Shown here in pieces: positions 18,281-27,340 of a DNA stretch of 64,000 nucleotides (the first letter of the stretch is position 1; each line of letters opens with the position of its first letter). The notes below the pieces were generated by a model. It saw only the letters and a program-made list of their open reading frames with translations. It had not been told where the DNA came from and ran no database searches. The position numbers and the translations under genes were made by a program. The stretch lies in the NCBI RefSeq assembly GCF_003966145.1, contig NZ_RXNR01000012.1, positions 21,790-85,789 of the forward strand, read 5' to 3'. The DNA comes from Lysinibacillus telephonicus (GTDB taxonomy: Bacteria; Bacillota; Bacilli; Bacillales_A; Planococcaceae).

Positions 18281-19375
18281 TTATTTATTAAAAATCCTCG
18301 CTAAATTAATTAACGGTCGATAGTTTTTACCTGCTAATCCAATTACTTCAACGAACAATTCGATTGCCACTAAAATAACTGTAATAAGTAAAATTGCACC
18401 CCATAATTTTGCCATTGAGAATATAATGGCTGCAATACCAAATAAGGCTGCAATACCGTAAATAATTAAAACAGTTTGTCGATGTGAAAAACCGATATCA
18501 ATTAAACGGTGATGTAAATGCGATTTGTCTGGGTCAGACCATTTTTGCTTGTTGCGCACGCGACGTACAATAGCAAAGAATGTATCAGAAATTGGTACAC
18601 CAAGCATAATAACAGGGATAATAAATGAAAAGACCGTTACACCTTTAAAACCAAGTAAAGAAAGTACAGCAATCATAAATCCTAAAAATAATGCACCAGT
18701 GTCACCCATGAAAATCTTTGCCGGGTGGAAGTTATAGAATAAAAATCCAACTGTGCTGCATGCTAAAATAGCTGCAGTTGCAACCACAAACATATTGCCC
18801 ATAATTAAAGCCATACATGCTAATGTAATTAAAGCAATTGTTGAAACACCTGCTGCAAGACCATCTAAACCATCGATTAAGTTAATGGCATTTGTAATCC
18901 CAACAATCCATAAAATTGTAAATGGAATACTTAAAAATCCAAATTCTAATTCTCCACCAAATGGTAAATTAATGAATTCAATTTGAATTCCGCCAAAAAA
19001 TACAATGATACAAGCTGCTACTAATTGTCCTAACATTTTTGCTTTTGCGGATATTTCGTACATGTCATCTAAAATACCAGTAATGACAATTACTGATGCA
19101 CCTAATACCATTGCTAATGGTATTATAAATGGATTTTCTCCAGTTTGAACTAATGGAGTCCCAGGTACTGGTCTTAAAATAGCTAGTCCTACTAAAAAAG
19201 CAATAAATACTGCTAACCCACCTAATCGTGGCATTATCCGCGAGTGTACTTTTCGATAGTTTGGCGCATCAACAGCACCAATGCGAAACGCTAATCGCTT
19301 GACAAGTGGAGTGATTAAAATGGACACAACTAGTGCCACGATTAAAGACACATAAAGCATGTCTCTCCTCCTCAA
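18281..19375 (-). CDS. tagO: Undecaprenyl-phosphate N-acetylglucosaminyl-1-phosphate transferase (TagO/WecA type)
   Basis: The 364-residue polytopic protein (about 10-11 membrane segments) carries the MraY/WecA-family motifs: KVHSRIMPRLGGLAVF (near 42), ILDDMYEIS (near 100), TNAINLIDGLDGLA (near 160), FMGDTGALFLG (near 215) and the cytoplasmic DKSHLHHRLID loop (near 280). It makes undecaprenyl-PP-GlcNAc, the first step of teichoic acid and many secondary wall polymers. The neighbouring LCP gene and S-layer export genes fit supply of wall polymer. Confidence 0.93.
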   Translation of the reverse strand: MRRRDMLYVSLIVALVVSILITPLVKRLAFRIGAVDAPNYRKVHSRIMPRLGGLAVFIAFLVGLAILRPVPGTPLVQTGENPFIIPLAMVLGASVIVITGILDDMYEISAKAKMLGQLVAACIIVFFGGIQIEFINLPFGGELEFGFLSIPFTILWIVGITNAINLIDGLDGLAAGVSTIALITLACMALIMGNMFVVATAAILACSTVGFLFYNFHPAKIFMGDTGALFLGFMIAVLSLLGFKGVTVFSFIIPVIMLGVPISDTFFAIVRRVRNKQKWSDPDKSHLHHRLIDIGFSHRQTVLIIYGIAALFGIAAIIFSMAKLWGAILLITVILVAIELFVEVIGLAGKNYRPLINLARIFNK

Positions 19376-19787
19376 AAATAAAATATAAGCACATAATCAA
19401 TTACACCTTGGTATAATTGATTTCGGATTTCCTGCTCGTGAAAACACAAGGCAATTCTTAGATGAAATCCGTGAAATCCGCCTAAAGCTTTATCTTCATT
19501 CAAAGGGGGATTTTAGACCCCCACTGAATGAAGATAAGCCTAAATCATTATAGCATGAATAAAAACTAAAATATAGATGTTCTCCATTACATTTATGAAA
19601 CATTTAAAACAAATTCATCAATTTTTAATTGTAGATAGAGGAACCATTTTTAGGGGAAATTGGTTATTTTAATAACTTATATTTCATTGATTTAGTTTTC
19701 CCCTTCCCTAAGTAGTCATACATTCAAAAGTTTGATAGAATATCTAAGTGTCTACATATTTAGACGATGTTTAAAGGAGCGTAAAAA
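19376..19787. other. Divergent intergenic region, tagO / secA2
   Basis: It must hold the promoters of both genes. Besides the hairpin at 19489-19537 and a ribosome site (AAAGGAG near 19773) for secA2, no clear promoter was recognised. Confidence 0.5.
19489..19537. repeat. Strong hairpin in the tagO-secA2 intergenic region
   Basis: Arms TATCTTCATTCA (19491-19502) and TGAATGAAGATA (19525-19536) are perfectly paired, with an inner GGGGG/CCCCC stem (19505-19509 with 19518-19522). No T run follows on either strand. It lies 115 bases upstream of tagO and 250 upstream of secA2. Confidence 0.88.
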
Positions 19788-22154
19788 ATGTTCTCAATTT
19801 TAAATCGTAACAAAGAAAAAACTAGTGTTCGAGAATTAAAACGATATTATAAATTGGTTGATCAAATCAATAAATTAGAAGCTACATATTCATCCAAGTC
19901 CGACGATGAACTTAAAAATATGACGGTCACTTTTAAAGAAAAGTTACAAAATGGAGAGGAAATAATCAATATTATTCCCGATGCGTTTGCAGTAGTTCGC
20001 GAAGCATCAAAACGCGTTTTAAATATGCGCCATTTTGACGTTCAATTAATTGGTGGACTCGTATTAACAGAAGGAAATATTGCGGAAATGCCTACTGGGG
20101 AAGGTAAAACATTAGTTGCATCCCTTCCATCCTACGTACGCGCCCTTGAAGGTAAAGGTGTTCATGTTATCACAGTAAACGATTATCTAGCGAGACGCGA
20201 CTATGAACTAATTGGGCAAATCCATCAATTTTTAGGTTTAACAGTTGGTTTAAATGTACCGATGATGGAGCTTAATGAAAAGAAGAAAGCCTATAAAGCA
20301 GATATTACTTACGGTGTAGGGACAGAATTCGGTTTCGACTATTTACGAGATAATATGGCACATTCAATCGCAGATAAAGTGCAGCGTCCATACCATTTTG
20401 CCATTATTGATGAGGTGGACTCCGTTTTAATTGATGAAGCAAAGACGCCATTAATTATTGCAGGAAAAATGTCAGCCAATGAAGAGCTTCACCGAATTGC
20501 AGCACTTCTTGCAAAACGCTTTAAAAAAGATGAAGACTATGACTTCGATGATGAAACTAAAGCAACTTCCCTAACAGAACAAGGAATTGAAAAAGTAGAA
20601 GCTGCATTTGGTGTTGATAATCTCTACGATTTAGATCATCAAACACTCTACCACTATGTAATTCAAGCAGTTCGTGCCCATGTAATGTTTGAACGCGATG
20701 TGGACTACATTGTGAAGGACGATAAAATTGAATTAGTTGATATGTTTACAGGACGTATTTTAGAAGGTCGTTCTTTATCGGATGGGCTGCATCAGGCATT
20801 AGAAGCAAAAGAAGGCGTTTCAATTACAGAAGAAAATAAAGCACAGGCCCAGATTACAATTCAAAACTACTTCCGTATGTATCCAAAATTATCTGGGATG
20901 ACAGGAACAGCGAAAACTCAGGAAAAAGAATTTCGGGACGTTTACGGAATGCGAGTTGTACAAATCCCAACAAACAGACCTCGTATTCGTATAGATCAAC
21001 CTGATTATATTTTTGAAACAATTGAAGCCAAATATGAATTTGTTGCTCAGGAAACTAAACGTCGCCATGAGAAGGGACAGCCTATCTTAATTGGGACAAC
21101 TTCGATATTACAATCAGAAAAAGTGGCAAAATATCTTGATAAATATAACCTTCCTTACCAATTGCTAAACGCGAAAACAGTTGAACAAGAGGTTGAACTT
21201 ATTTCTGAGGCTGGCCAAAGAGGTCGAATTACAGTCGCTACGAATATGGCTGGCCGCGGTACGGATATCGTTTTAGGAGAAGGCGTTGCCGAATTAGGGG
21301 GTCTTTATGTAATAGGTACGGAGAAACATGAGAGCCGCCGTGTTGACAACCAATTACGCGGCCGCTCAGGTCGTCAAGGAGATCCAGGAGAAAGCCGTTT
21401 TATCATTTCCATTGAAGATGACATGTTCCGTCGATATGCTAAAGATGATGTCGAGAAGTTTATGAAAAAAATTCAAGTTGATGAAAAGAAACTTATTCTT
21501 AATAAGGATGTTCATGAATTAATTAATCGTACTCAGCGAATTGTTGAAGGCGCTCATTTCTCATTACGAGAATACAATCTAAAACTGGATGATGTTATCA
21601 ACGAGCAACGAAAAATTATCTACACTTTAAGAGATAGTATTTTAAAACGCGAAAACTTAATTGAACACCTACGAAAAATGATATTTGAAACAATCGATTT
21701 TGCAGTTCGAGACAATGCACCAGAAGAAGTGGATTCAGCACAATGGGAATTTGAAAAAATCGAACAAACACTTAATACACTTTACCTAACACCTATCACT
21801 ATCGACCGTGAAACAACTAAAATAAATGCAATCTTTGACCAAGTAGAACCCGGTTATTTAGAGCTAAAATCGTTTATTGAGCAGTATGAGGAAAATGAAC
21901 GCGTTATGTCTATTATCCCTCAAGTAATGCTGCGTTTCATTGATCGTATGTGGGTGAAACATTTAGAGCAAATGGCCCACTTAAAAGAAGGTATTGGATT
22001 ACGAAGCTATCAACAAGAAGATCCAATGCGTATTTACCAACGTGAAGGATTAGAGCTATTCGGTAAAAACTATCAAGAACTTCGCCGTTCGATTGTAGAA
22101 GATTTAGTTGTCTTTATGAAAACGATTGATGCTAAAGAAAAGGAGGAACAATGA
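19788..22154 (+). CDS. secA2: Accessory Sec ATPase SecA2
   Basis: The 788-residue SecA protein has Walker A (PTGEGKTLVA near 101), DEVD box (IDEVDSVLIDEAKTP near 207), and helicase motif VATNMAGRGTDIVLG (near 483). It lacks the C-terminal zinc-binding tail of housekeeping SecA and is shorter. With a SlaP gene directly behind it, it fits SecA2 of S-layer-forming Bacilli, which drives export of SLH-anchored S-layer proteins through SecYEG. The slaP start overlaps its stop, so the two are coupled. Confidence 0.92.
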   Translation: MFSILNRNKEKTSVRELKRYYKLVDQINKLEATYSSKSDDELKNMTVTFKEKLQNGEEIINIIPDAFAVVREASKRVLNMRHFDVQLIGGLVLTEGNIAEMPTGEGKTLVASLPSYVRALEGKGVHVITVNDYLARRDYELIGQIHQFLGLTVGLNVPMMELNEKKKAYKADITYGVGTEFGFDYLRDNMAHSIADKVQRPYHFAIIDEVDSVLIDEAKTPLIIAGKMSANEELHRIAALLAKRFKKDEDYDFDDETKATSLTEQGIEKVEAAFGVDNLYDLDHQTLYHYVIQAVRAHVMFERDVDYIVKDDKIELVDMFTGRILEGRSLSDGLHQALEAKEGVSITEENKAQAQITIQNYFRMYPKLSGMTGTAKTQEKEFRDVYGMRVVQIPTNRPRIRIDQPDYIFETIEAKYEFVAQETKRRHEKGQPILIGTTSILQSEKVAKYLDKYNLPYQLLNAKTVEQEVELISEAGQRGRITVATNMAGRGTDIVLGEGVAELGGLYVIGTEKHESRRVDNQLRGRSGRQGDPGESRFIISIEDDMFRRYAKDDVEKFMKKIQVDEKKLILNKDVHELINRTQRIVEGAHFSLREYNLKLDDVINEQRKIIYTLRDSILKRENLIEHLRKMIFETIDFAVRDNAPEEVDSAQWEFEKIEQTLNTLYLTPITIDRETTKINAIFDQVEPGYLELKSFIEQYEENERVMSIIPQVMLRFIDRMWVKHLEQMAHLKEGIGLRSYQQEDPMRIYQREGLELFGKNYQELRRSIVEDLVVFMKTIDAKEKEEQ

Positions 22155-23050
22155 TGAATTTATTCTCATTTTTCAAGAAAACAGATAAAGTAGGAGCCGA
22201 TAGCGCCATTGATTCAAATCAACTAGTTCAGGACACAGAAGCCTCTTCAGATAATAAAGAGGTTACTACAAAGTTATCTTTACACCCTGAATGGAACGTA
22301 CCGTTAGAGCAGCAGTATGTATTTAGTTTTCTTGCCAATGAATTAGAACCATTAAAGCCAAATCAATTATCATTGGCAGCTATTAATATAGAAGAAGATA
22401 AAAGGAACGGTGCATGGTATGTTAAAGCATTTTTCCGTTCTTCTATTCCTAACAATATAGAGCTTGGTGAAATAGGATTAATTATTGTTGATAAAGACGG
22501 AAAACGTCTTGCTTCAAAAGAATTTGACTTTAAAGAGTTAGGCACTTTACCACCGGAAAGCGCACGTCCATGGGTATTCAAATTTGAGAAGGAATATCTT
22601 GAAACAAAGGAGATGCCGGAAGACGGTTGGACAATTGCGTTCAATTTAATTGCCTTGAGAGGACACCAACTTGAATTAGATGAAAGTTGGAAAAAGCAAT
22701 TACCACAGGAACAACAGGAATTGCTCGCGAAAGTTGTAAAAGAATTGCCGAAGCTTGGCAGAAAAGAAGTGAATTTTACTGGTTTACAAGCAAGAGTTCG
22801 AGATGATAATAGTTTAATGGTTTCCATATTTATTCGTAACGGCAACGATCAAGCAATAAATCTAGAGCAGCTGCCACTAGAAATTATTGATGCAAATGGC
22901 AAATTAGTAGCAAAAGGTTCATTTAAAATGAATCCTGCCTTAACAGTTCAAGGAAACTCAACAAAGCCATGGACATTCATCTTCCCAGCAAAAACAGTTA
23001 ATGCTGAAGGTGCAGACTTATCTCGCTGGACTGCTAAGGTTGTACAATAA
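22151..23050 (+). CDS. slaP: Accessory Sec system S-layer assembly protein SlaP
   Basis: The 299-residue soluble protein, coupled to secA2 (ATGATG overlap), shows repeated beta-rich modules (WNVPLEQQYVFSFLANELEPL near 47; LQARVRDDNSLMVSIFIRNG near 215) that match SlaP-type proteins. In B. anthracis SlaP is needed with SecA2 for secretion of Sap and EA1. The second ATG (22154) has better spacing to the GGAGG at 22142 and may be the true start. A strong terminator follows. Confidence 0.85.
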   Translation: MMNLFSFFKKTDKVGADSAIDSNQLVQDTEASSDNKEVTTKLSLHPEWNVPLEQQYVFSFLANELEPLKPNQLSLAAINIEEDKRNGAWYVKAFFRSSIPNNIELGEIGLIIVDKDGKRLASKEFDFKELGTLPPESARPWVFKFEKEYLETKEMPEDGWTIAFNLIALRGHQLELDESWKKQLPQEQQELLAKVVKELPKLGRKEVNFTGLQARVRDDNSLMVSIFIRNGNDQAINLEQLPLEIIDANGKLVAKGSFKMNPALTVQGNSTKPWTFIFPAKTVNAEGADLSRWTAKVVQ

Positions 23051-23057
23051 AATAAAA

Positions 23058-23095
23058 AATTAGCCGATGTATTAAGTCACATCGGCTTTTATTTT
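23058..23095. terminator. Bidirectional terminator after slaP
   Basis: The stem GCCGATGT/ACATCGGC (23063-23070 with 23079-23086) has T runs outward on both strands. It closes secA2-slaP and could also end the convergent cluster that stops at 23194. Confidence 0.92.
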
Positions 23096-23193
23096 TCTGA
23101 ATCTTGTTTCTGTGACCAAAAAAAGTTGCACTTCATCGTTTAGTTATCACAGAATTCAGATAACTCAACATAATATAAACCCTGAATAGTACA

Positions 23194-24168
23194 CTAATGT
23201 CTACTATTCAGGGCTTCAGCTTTCCATTTTAATTTATTTTCTCTAAGTAATGCATCATTAATATCATTATTCATATTTCTAACCGCATCAGTAATACATT
23301 TTTTTATTTGGTGCTCAGTTTTTATTTCTACTTTGTTATAAGAATATATAATACTTCTTGATGCACTTATTAGGGCACCATAGCCATCTGGATTAAAGGC
23401 ATTAGTTATATTTTCACCTTTTCCCCCTTGAGCCCCATATCCAGGTAAGAGAAAAATACTATTAGGCATTAATTTTCTAAACTTTAGAATATCTTTTGTA
23501 TGTGTCGCCCCTACGACAGCACCTATAAGTGAATACCCATTTTCACCAATACTATCACATGCGTAATTATTTACCCATTCTGCAATTGTTTCACTAACTG
23601 TTAATTGTGATTTTAGTTGTTTATCTTGTAAATCCTCTGAGGAGTCATTGCTAGTTTTTACCAATATGAATAAACCCTTTTTCAAAGAAATTGCACTATT
23701 ATAAAAAGGATCTATACTGTCTTTTCCTAGATATGGATTTATAGTTAGAGCATCAACAGTTGGATTTGAGTCTCTCCATTTATTCGTTTTATCACCAAAA
23801 AAAGACTCAGAATACGCCCTAGAAGTAGGTCCAATATCTCCACGTTTTGCATCCGCTATAACAATCAAACCTTCATTTTTAGCATGTGAAACCAATTCCC
23901 AAAAAGTTGCAACACCATAAGCCCCATATACTTCAAAATAAGCTGACTGTAATTTAACTACTGCAACATAGTCCTTAACCGTATTAATAACTGTTTTTCC
24001 AAACTCTAATAATGCATGAGCTGCTCCTTGTGAGGAGACTCCATATAAACTCTCGGCTTCTTTTAAATAAAAAAGAGGAATTCTGTTAATATCAGGATCT
24101 ATCCCTACAACAACATGAGATTTTTTCATCTTAACATTTTGGATAATTAAATCAGAAAAATTAAACAT
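23194..24168 (-). CDS. Orotidine-5'-phosphate decarboxylase, type 2 (extra copy)
   Basis: The 324-residue protein has the OMP decarboxylase residues: Asp24 in VVGIDPD, Lys72 in VVKLQSAYFE, and the catalytic array Asp106-x-Lys108-x-x-Asp111 in DAKRGDIGPTS, plus GYGAQGG near the phosphate site. Length and the RGDIG form match the longer 'type 2' PyrF. It would turn OMP into UMP. It is last in a run of closely packed minus-strand genes and its start overlaps the cupin stop by 8 bases. A housekeeping pyrF is expected elsewhere, so this copy is probably specialised or a resistance copy. Confidence 0.85.
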   Translation of the reverse strand: MFNFSDLIIQNVKMKKSHVVVGIDPDINRIPLFYLKEAESLYGVSSQGAAHALLEFGKTVINTVKDYVAVVKLQSAYFEVYGAYGVATFWELVSHAKNEGLIVIADAKRGDIGPTSRAYSESFFGDKTNKWRDSNPTVDALTINPYLGKDSIDPFYNSAISLKKGLFILVKTSNDSSEDLQDKQLKSQLTVSETIAEWVNNYACDSIGENGYSLIGAVVGATHTKDILKFRKLMPNSIFLLPGYGAQGGKGENITNAFNPDGYGALISASRSIIYSYNKVEIKTEHQIKKCITDAVRNMNNDINDALLRENKLKWKAEALNSRH

Positions 24169-24802
24169 TATGGTGACACCTAGTTTCTAATTCTTTTTTT
24201 ACGTTTTCAATATTCTTTTTGAATTTCTCATGAACACCATATCTTTTTGCCATTATCATTGTTTCAGGATTAATTACTCTTGAATATGGTAAAATAGGTT
24301 GACTTCTAACCAAAAATGAAACTGCAAATGGATTATTTTGAATAATTCTATGGAATTTCCCTGCCTCAAAGAAATAAGTTGATCCTTCATTACATTCTGA
24401 TCTGGAAATTAGTTCTACTTCTACTTTATCATTAATAGTATTAACTATTTTATACTCTTCGTGTATATAACTTCCATAAACAATGTTTGAAACAAAATGA
24501 AATCTATGATCATGAATATTTTCTACCACATCAATTGCATCCGTATTATTCCATAAGTGTAATCTTGCACGCACCTCATCATCCCATAGTACATACTTTT
24601 GAAAACCTAAAGGATGGATTTCCATAAGAGATGCTAAATTAGAAATTTCAGTGGTATTCAACTGTAATACTTCGTCCAAAAAATTAAGAATGCTATTGCT
24701 ATTAATATTTTTATTTATTAATGTACACAAAGCTTGTTGGTGATTTGTATCGACAAAAGCATTAGTAGCTTTTACTTGGCTAATTAATTCCTTTAAGTTC
24801 AT
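24161..24802 (-). CDS. Cupin / cysteine-dioxygenase-like protein
   Basis: The start is set at ATG 24802 (213 residues), which follows GGAGGG; an ATG 14 codons upstream lacks a site. Residues His97-Asp98-His99 (NIHDHRFHF), the glycine of VYGSYIHEE and His151 (EAGKFHR) form a cupin metal site resembling thiol dioxygenases. Substrate is unknown. Within the cluster it could oxidise a cysteine-containing peptide or a small molecule. Confidence 0.6.
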   Translation of the reverse strand: MNLKELISQVKATNAFVDTNHQQALCTLINKNINSNSILNFLDEVLQLNTTEISNLASLMEIHPLGFQKYVLWDDEVRARLHLWNNTDAIDVVENIHDHRFHFVSNIVYGSYIHEEYKIVNTINDKVEVELISRSECNEGSTYFFEAGKFHRIIQNNPFAVSFLVRSQPILPYSRVINPETMIMAKRYGVHEKFKKNIENVKKELETRCHHNV

Positions 24803-24890
24803 TTTACCTACTCCCTCCAAATTGGTTTGAATATTCTGAATCAACGTTAAAAAAAATGTTTTAGCTAAATAATTTGAAAATCCTAGATTA

Positions 24891-25511
24891 TTAGGTAGCT
24901 ATTATCTTATCTTTTATGATCAAATTCAGTTCTCCAATTATTATCTTATGAATTTCTTCCTCAGATAAAGTTCCATCGATTATAAGTGCATTACTTGGAA
25001 GCACCTCATTTAAAAAAGCTTCACGAACTTTTGTAAACATAGTAGGCTCCCTTTCTTCGAATTTAGTTGTTTTACCATCTCTTATAGAAATTCTTTGTAG
25101 TAAAATTTCCGGCTCTACATCTAAGAAAACTGTTAAATCGGGAATTAATGTACCATTATTAAGCTGTTTTACATATTGTACATCTAGACCTCGTGCAGAA
25201 AAATAGGCTAGTGAACTAAAAAGGTAACGATCAGAAATAACACTTACTCCTCCCTTAAGGGAAGGTTCAATTAAAGTTTTAATATGCCATATTCTATCTG
25301 CTGCAGCTAGCATTGCTAATGCTTCCATACTTCCACATTGCCCATTATCTAAATATTCTCTAACCCTTAAATCTTGGCGGTAGTAATCTGTAGGTTGTTT
25401 TGTAAGTAAAGTTGGCAATTGTTGATTACGAAACCAATTTTCTAATTTTTGAATTTGAGTAGATTTACCTGAACCGTCTAGTCCACAAACTGCTATTAAT
25501 AATCCCTTCAT
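24891..25511 (-). CDS. Thymidylate-kinase-like nucleoside monophosphate kinase
   Basis: The 206-residue protein has a P-loop (GLDGSGKST, residues 10-18), a DRYLFSSLAYF motif like the DR(Y/F) motif of dTMP kinases, and a LID region (REPT near 155). It normally phosphorylates dTMP or a related monophosphate. The start overlaps the nucleotidyltransferase stop (ATGA). An essential tmk should exist elsewhere, so this is likely an accessory kinase or a protective copy. Confidence 0.75.
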   Translation of the reverse strand: MKGLLIAVCGLDGSGKSTQIQKLENWFRNQQLPTLLTKQPTDYYRQDLRVREYLDNGQCGSMEALAMLAAADRIWHIKTLIEPSLKGGVSVISDRYLFSSLAYFSARGLDVQYVKQLNNGTLIPDLTVFLDVEPEILLQRISIRDGKTTKFEEREPTMFTKVREAFLNEVLPSNALIIDGTLSEEEIHKIIIGELNLIIKDKIIAT

Positions 25512-26353
25512 CTCGATTTCTCCATTTCTTTAGTTGTTTTCAACATAGAAATTGTTTTATTCCTAATCTTAAATGCGAGTCTAACCATTGCTTTTGTTTG
25601 GTCCTTAAGTTCTTCTTCTTCTAAAGAGTTAAGTTGCCCTACATAGAGGGATATAAAATCTGGAACCCAGGATTCAGTACTAGAAAAAACACTGTATAAC
25701 CGTTTTATTATCCACTTTTCTTTTGGGTTTGTTTGACCATTAATAAATATTATCGATTCTACAGCCTTTTCTAAACAACTTCTAGCATTTATATAGGCTG
25801 TTAGAAAGTCTTTAGATTCAAGAGCACCTACAGCATCATCATGTCTGTTTTCACTATAAGCAAGACGATTTAATGTACATGCTAATTTAAAATTTTTGCT
25901 ATCCATTTTCTTTAGTATAATAGCATCAAATAATTCAGAATTTTTAATAACATAGGAACATAGAAGTCTATGATATAACTCAACTTTTCTTATATCACTA
26001 AAATCTATGTTCTCTTTTTGTAATTTACTTTTGTATTCATCTAAAAATTCTGTTAAAAATTTAAATTTTATTAAATTTATATTTATAGGAATTTGATAAG
26101 TTAAAATAGTGTATTCGTATCCAAAATAACTATTAGAAATGTTTGAGTTCTCAGGAAATTTAAAATTTTCATTGTAAATAATATAGACATCTAAATCCGA
26201 CCCCATATTTGAAAATCCCTCAATTACAGATCCAGATATAAAGACAATATCATTCCCACTTACATTTAGATCCTTTAATAATTGTTCTGTTTTAATATTA
26301 TATTTATATAAGTATTCATCATATTTTTCTTTTGTCATTTTTATCAAATCCAT
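25508..26353 (-). CDS. Nucleotidyltransferase-fold protein
   Basis: The 281-residue protein has a polymerase-beta-type nucleotidyltransferase motif, GS (41-42) followed by Asp53-x-Asp55 (GSDLDVYII), and a helical C-terminal half resembling HEPN/substrate-binding domains of small nucleotidyltransferases. Such enzymes transfer NMP to an antibiotic, protein or nucleotide. A third acidic residue was not located with certainty. Coupled to the kinase gene. Confidence 0.65.
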   Translation of the reverse strand: MDLIKMTKEKYDEYLYKYNIKTEQLLKDLNVSGNDIVFISGSVIEGFSNMGSDLDVYIIYNENFKFPENSNISNSYFGYEYTILTYQIPININLIKFKFLTEFLDEYKSKLQKENIDFSDIRKVELYHRLLCSYVIKNSELFDAIILKKMDSKNFKLACTLNRLAYSENRHDDAVGALESKDFLTAYINARSCLEKAVESIIFINGQTNPKEKWIIKRLYSVFSSTESWVPDFISLYVGQLNSLEEEELKDQTKAMVRLAFKIRNKTISMLKTTKEMEKSR

Positions 26354-26365
26354 TGTTCATATTTT

Positions 26366-27052
26366 TTATTTCCTACCTCTTTGCAATAAAATAATATAAT
26401 TTGTAAAATTATAAGTAATATGGCCAAAAACTATTGGCGCAAATATTTTATCGAAAGATAAATAACAATAACCCAATATAATTGATAATAAAAAATGATA
26501 GACATAATCTATAAATTTATATTGGTTATGAGCAAATCTATTAAAATGGTGGTAACATGCAAAAACTAAACCATTTAAAATAATATGCCAAAACGAAGGG
26601 TTTGAAATTAAATTATAATAAAAAACTCTAAATAGAAGCTCCTCTCCAATTATAATGAGAGTTAATTTTACCATTTGCATAAAACAAGTTAATTTACTAA
26701 TAGGTTCCAATAGAGTAGAGATTTTAATTGCTTCTTTTAAGTTGTTATATCTTGTTAGTAATAAAATTAGACTAAGTAGCATGGTTATTAAAAAATAATG
26801 ATATTCATCTGTGAACCAATCTATATGAATAGAAAATAAAACATTAGGTAAAACCATACTTATTAATATTGGAATATAACGATATTTTATAGGAACATTG
26901 ATTCTTTGATAGAGTAAAGGAGCAAATGCCATAATAAGTAGTGGCATTGACAACCCTAAAGTAATAATTTGACCTAATTGATTTTCAAATATAAAGAAAT
27001 AAACATATGTTAAGATTAAAATTATTAAGTATATTTTTTGCCTTTTTAACAT
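26366..27052 (-). CDS. CPBP/CAAX-type intramembrane metalloprotease
   Basis: The 228-residue membrane protein with about seven hydrophobic segments carries the family motifs: EELLFR (137-142), a His pair in ACYHHF (near 168) and FGHITYN (near 210). CPBP proteases cut peptides within the membrane and occur in many bacteriocin clusters for processing or self-immunity. It is the first gene after the two tiny peptide genes, so leader removal or immunity are the likeliest roles. Confidence 0.75.
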   Translation of the reverse strand: MLKRQKIYLIILILTYVYFFIFENQLGQIITLGLSMPLLIMAFAPLLYQRINVPIKYRYIPILISMVLPNVLFSIHIDWFTDEYHYFLITMLLSLILLLTRYNNLKEAIKISTLLEPISKLTCFMQMVKLTLIIIGEELLFRVFYYNLISNPSFWHIILNGLVFACYHHFNRFAHNQYKFIDYVYHFLLSIILGYCYLSFDKIFAPIVFGHITYNFTNYIILLQRGRK

Positions 27053-27070
27053 ATTATTTTACCTTTTGGT

Positions 27071-27100
27071 AACAAGAGGCAGATTAAGCCGCCTCTTGTT
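27071..27100 (-). promoter_or_regulatory. Intercistronic hairpin after the peptide genes
   Basis: A perfect 10-bp stem (AACAAGAGGC 27071-27080 with 27091-27100) lies 9 bases after the first peptide's stop. No T run follows on the minus strand, so it more likely stabilises the peptide mRNA or attenuates than fully terminates. One arm is repeated after the second peptide gene. Confidence 0.75.
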
Positions 27101-27108
27101 AAGTATTT

Positions 27109-27186
27109 TTAGAATTTTACATGAGCAATAATTGCTTGTGGGCAATTTACTTTCTTAGCTGTTGGCTTTACATACATTTTTTTCAT
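27109..27186 (-). CDS. Putative RiPP precursor peptide, 25 residues
   Basis: Reading from ATG 27186, the peptide is MKKMYVKPTA then KKVNCPQAII then AHVKF. It shares MKK, Y5, K7-P8, A10-KKV-13, C15-PQAI-19 and A21-H-V23 with the neighbouring peptide. A GGGGGGAT ribosome site precedes it. The YxxP motif is like the leader motif read by PqqD-type RREs. Too short for ordinary gene finders. Confidence 0.75.
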   Translation of the reverse strand: MKKMYVKPTAKKVNCPQAIIAHVKF

Positions 27187-27231
27187 TAGTATCCCCCCTT
27201 TATTAAACTAGTTGCCTCTTGTTAAGTACTT

Positions 27232-27312
27232 TTAGGATGCAACAACATGGGCAAGAATAGCTTGTGGACAAGTTACTTTCTTAGCTGATGGTTTAACATA
27301 ACTTTTTTTCAT
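27232..27312 (-). CDS. Putative RiPP precursor peptide, 26 residues
   Basis: Reading from ATG 27312 after a strong AAAGGAGG site (8-base spacing), the peptide is MKKSYVKPSA then KKVTCPQAIL then AHVVAS. It differs from its twin at M/S4, T/S9, N/T14, I/L20 and after V23. Conservative changes with a fixed Cys-Pro core suggest selection as a product, not chance. It follows the PqqD-like gene by 28 bases. Confidence 0.8.
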   Translation of the reverse strand: MKKSYVKPSAKKVTCPQAILAHVVAS

Positions 27313-27340
27313 TCATCTCACCTCCTTTCAAGATTACTAT

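Larger units (their letters stand above)
27091..27312 (-). repeat. Tandem duplication carrying the two peptide genes
   Basis: The two peptide genes and their downstream flank (GCCTCTTGTTAAGTA at 27091 and 27214) repeat with a 123-base offset. Coding parts are better conserved than spacers. Confidence 0.8.

Noticed and set aside
22363..22845. 160-residue minus-strand frame inside slaP
   Set aside because: It is a shadow of slaP, with no ribosome site and no recognisable domain.
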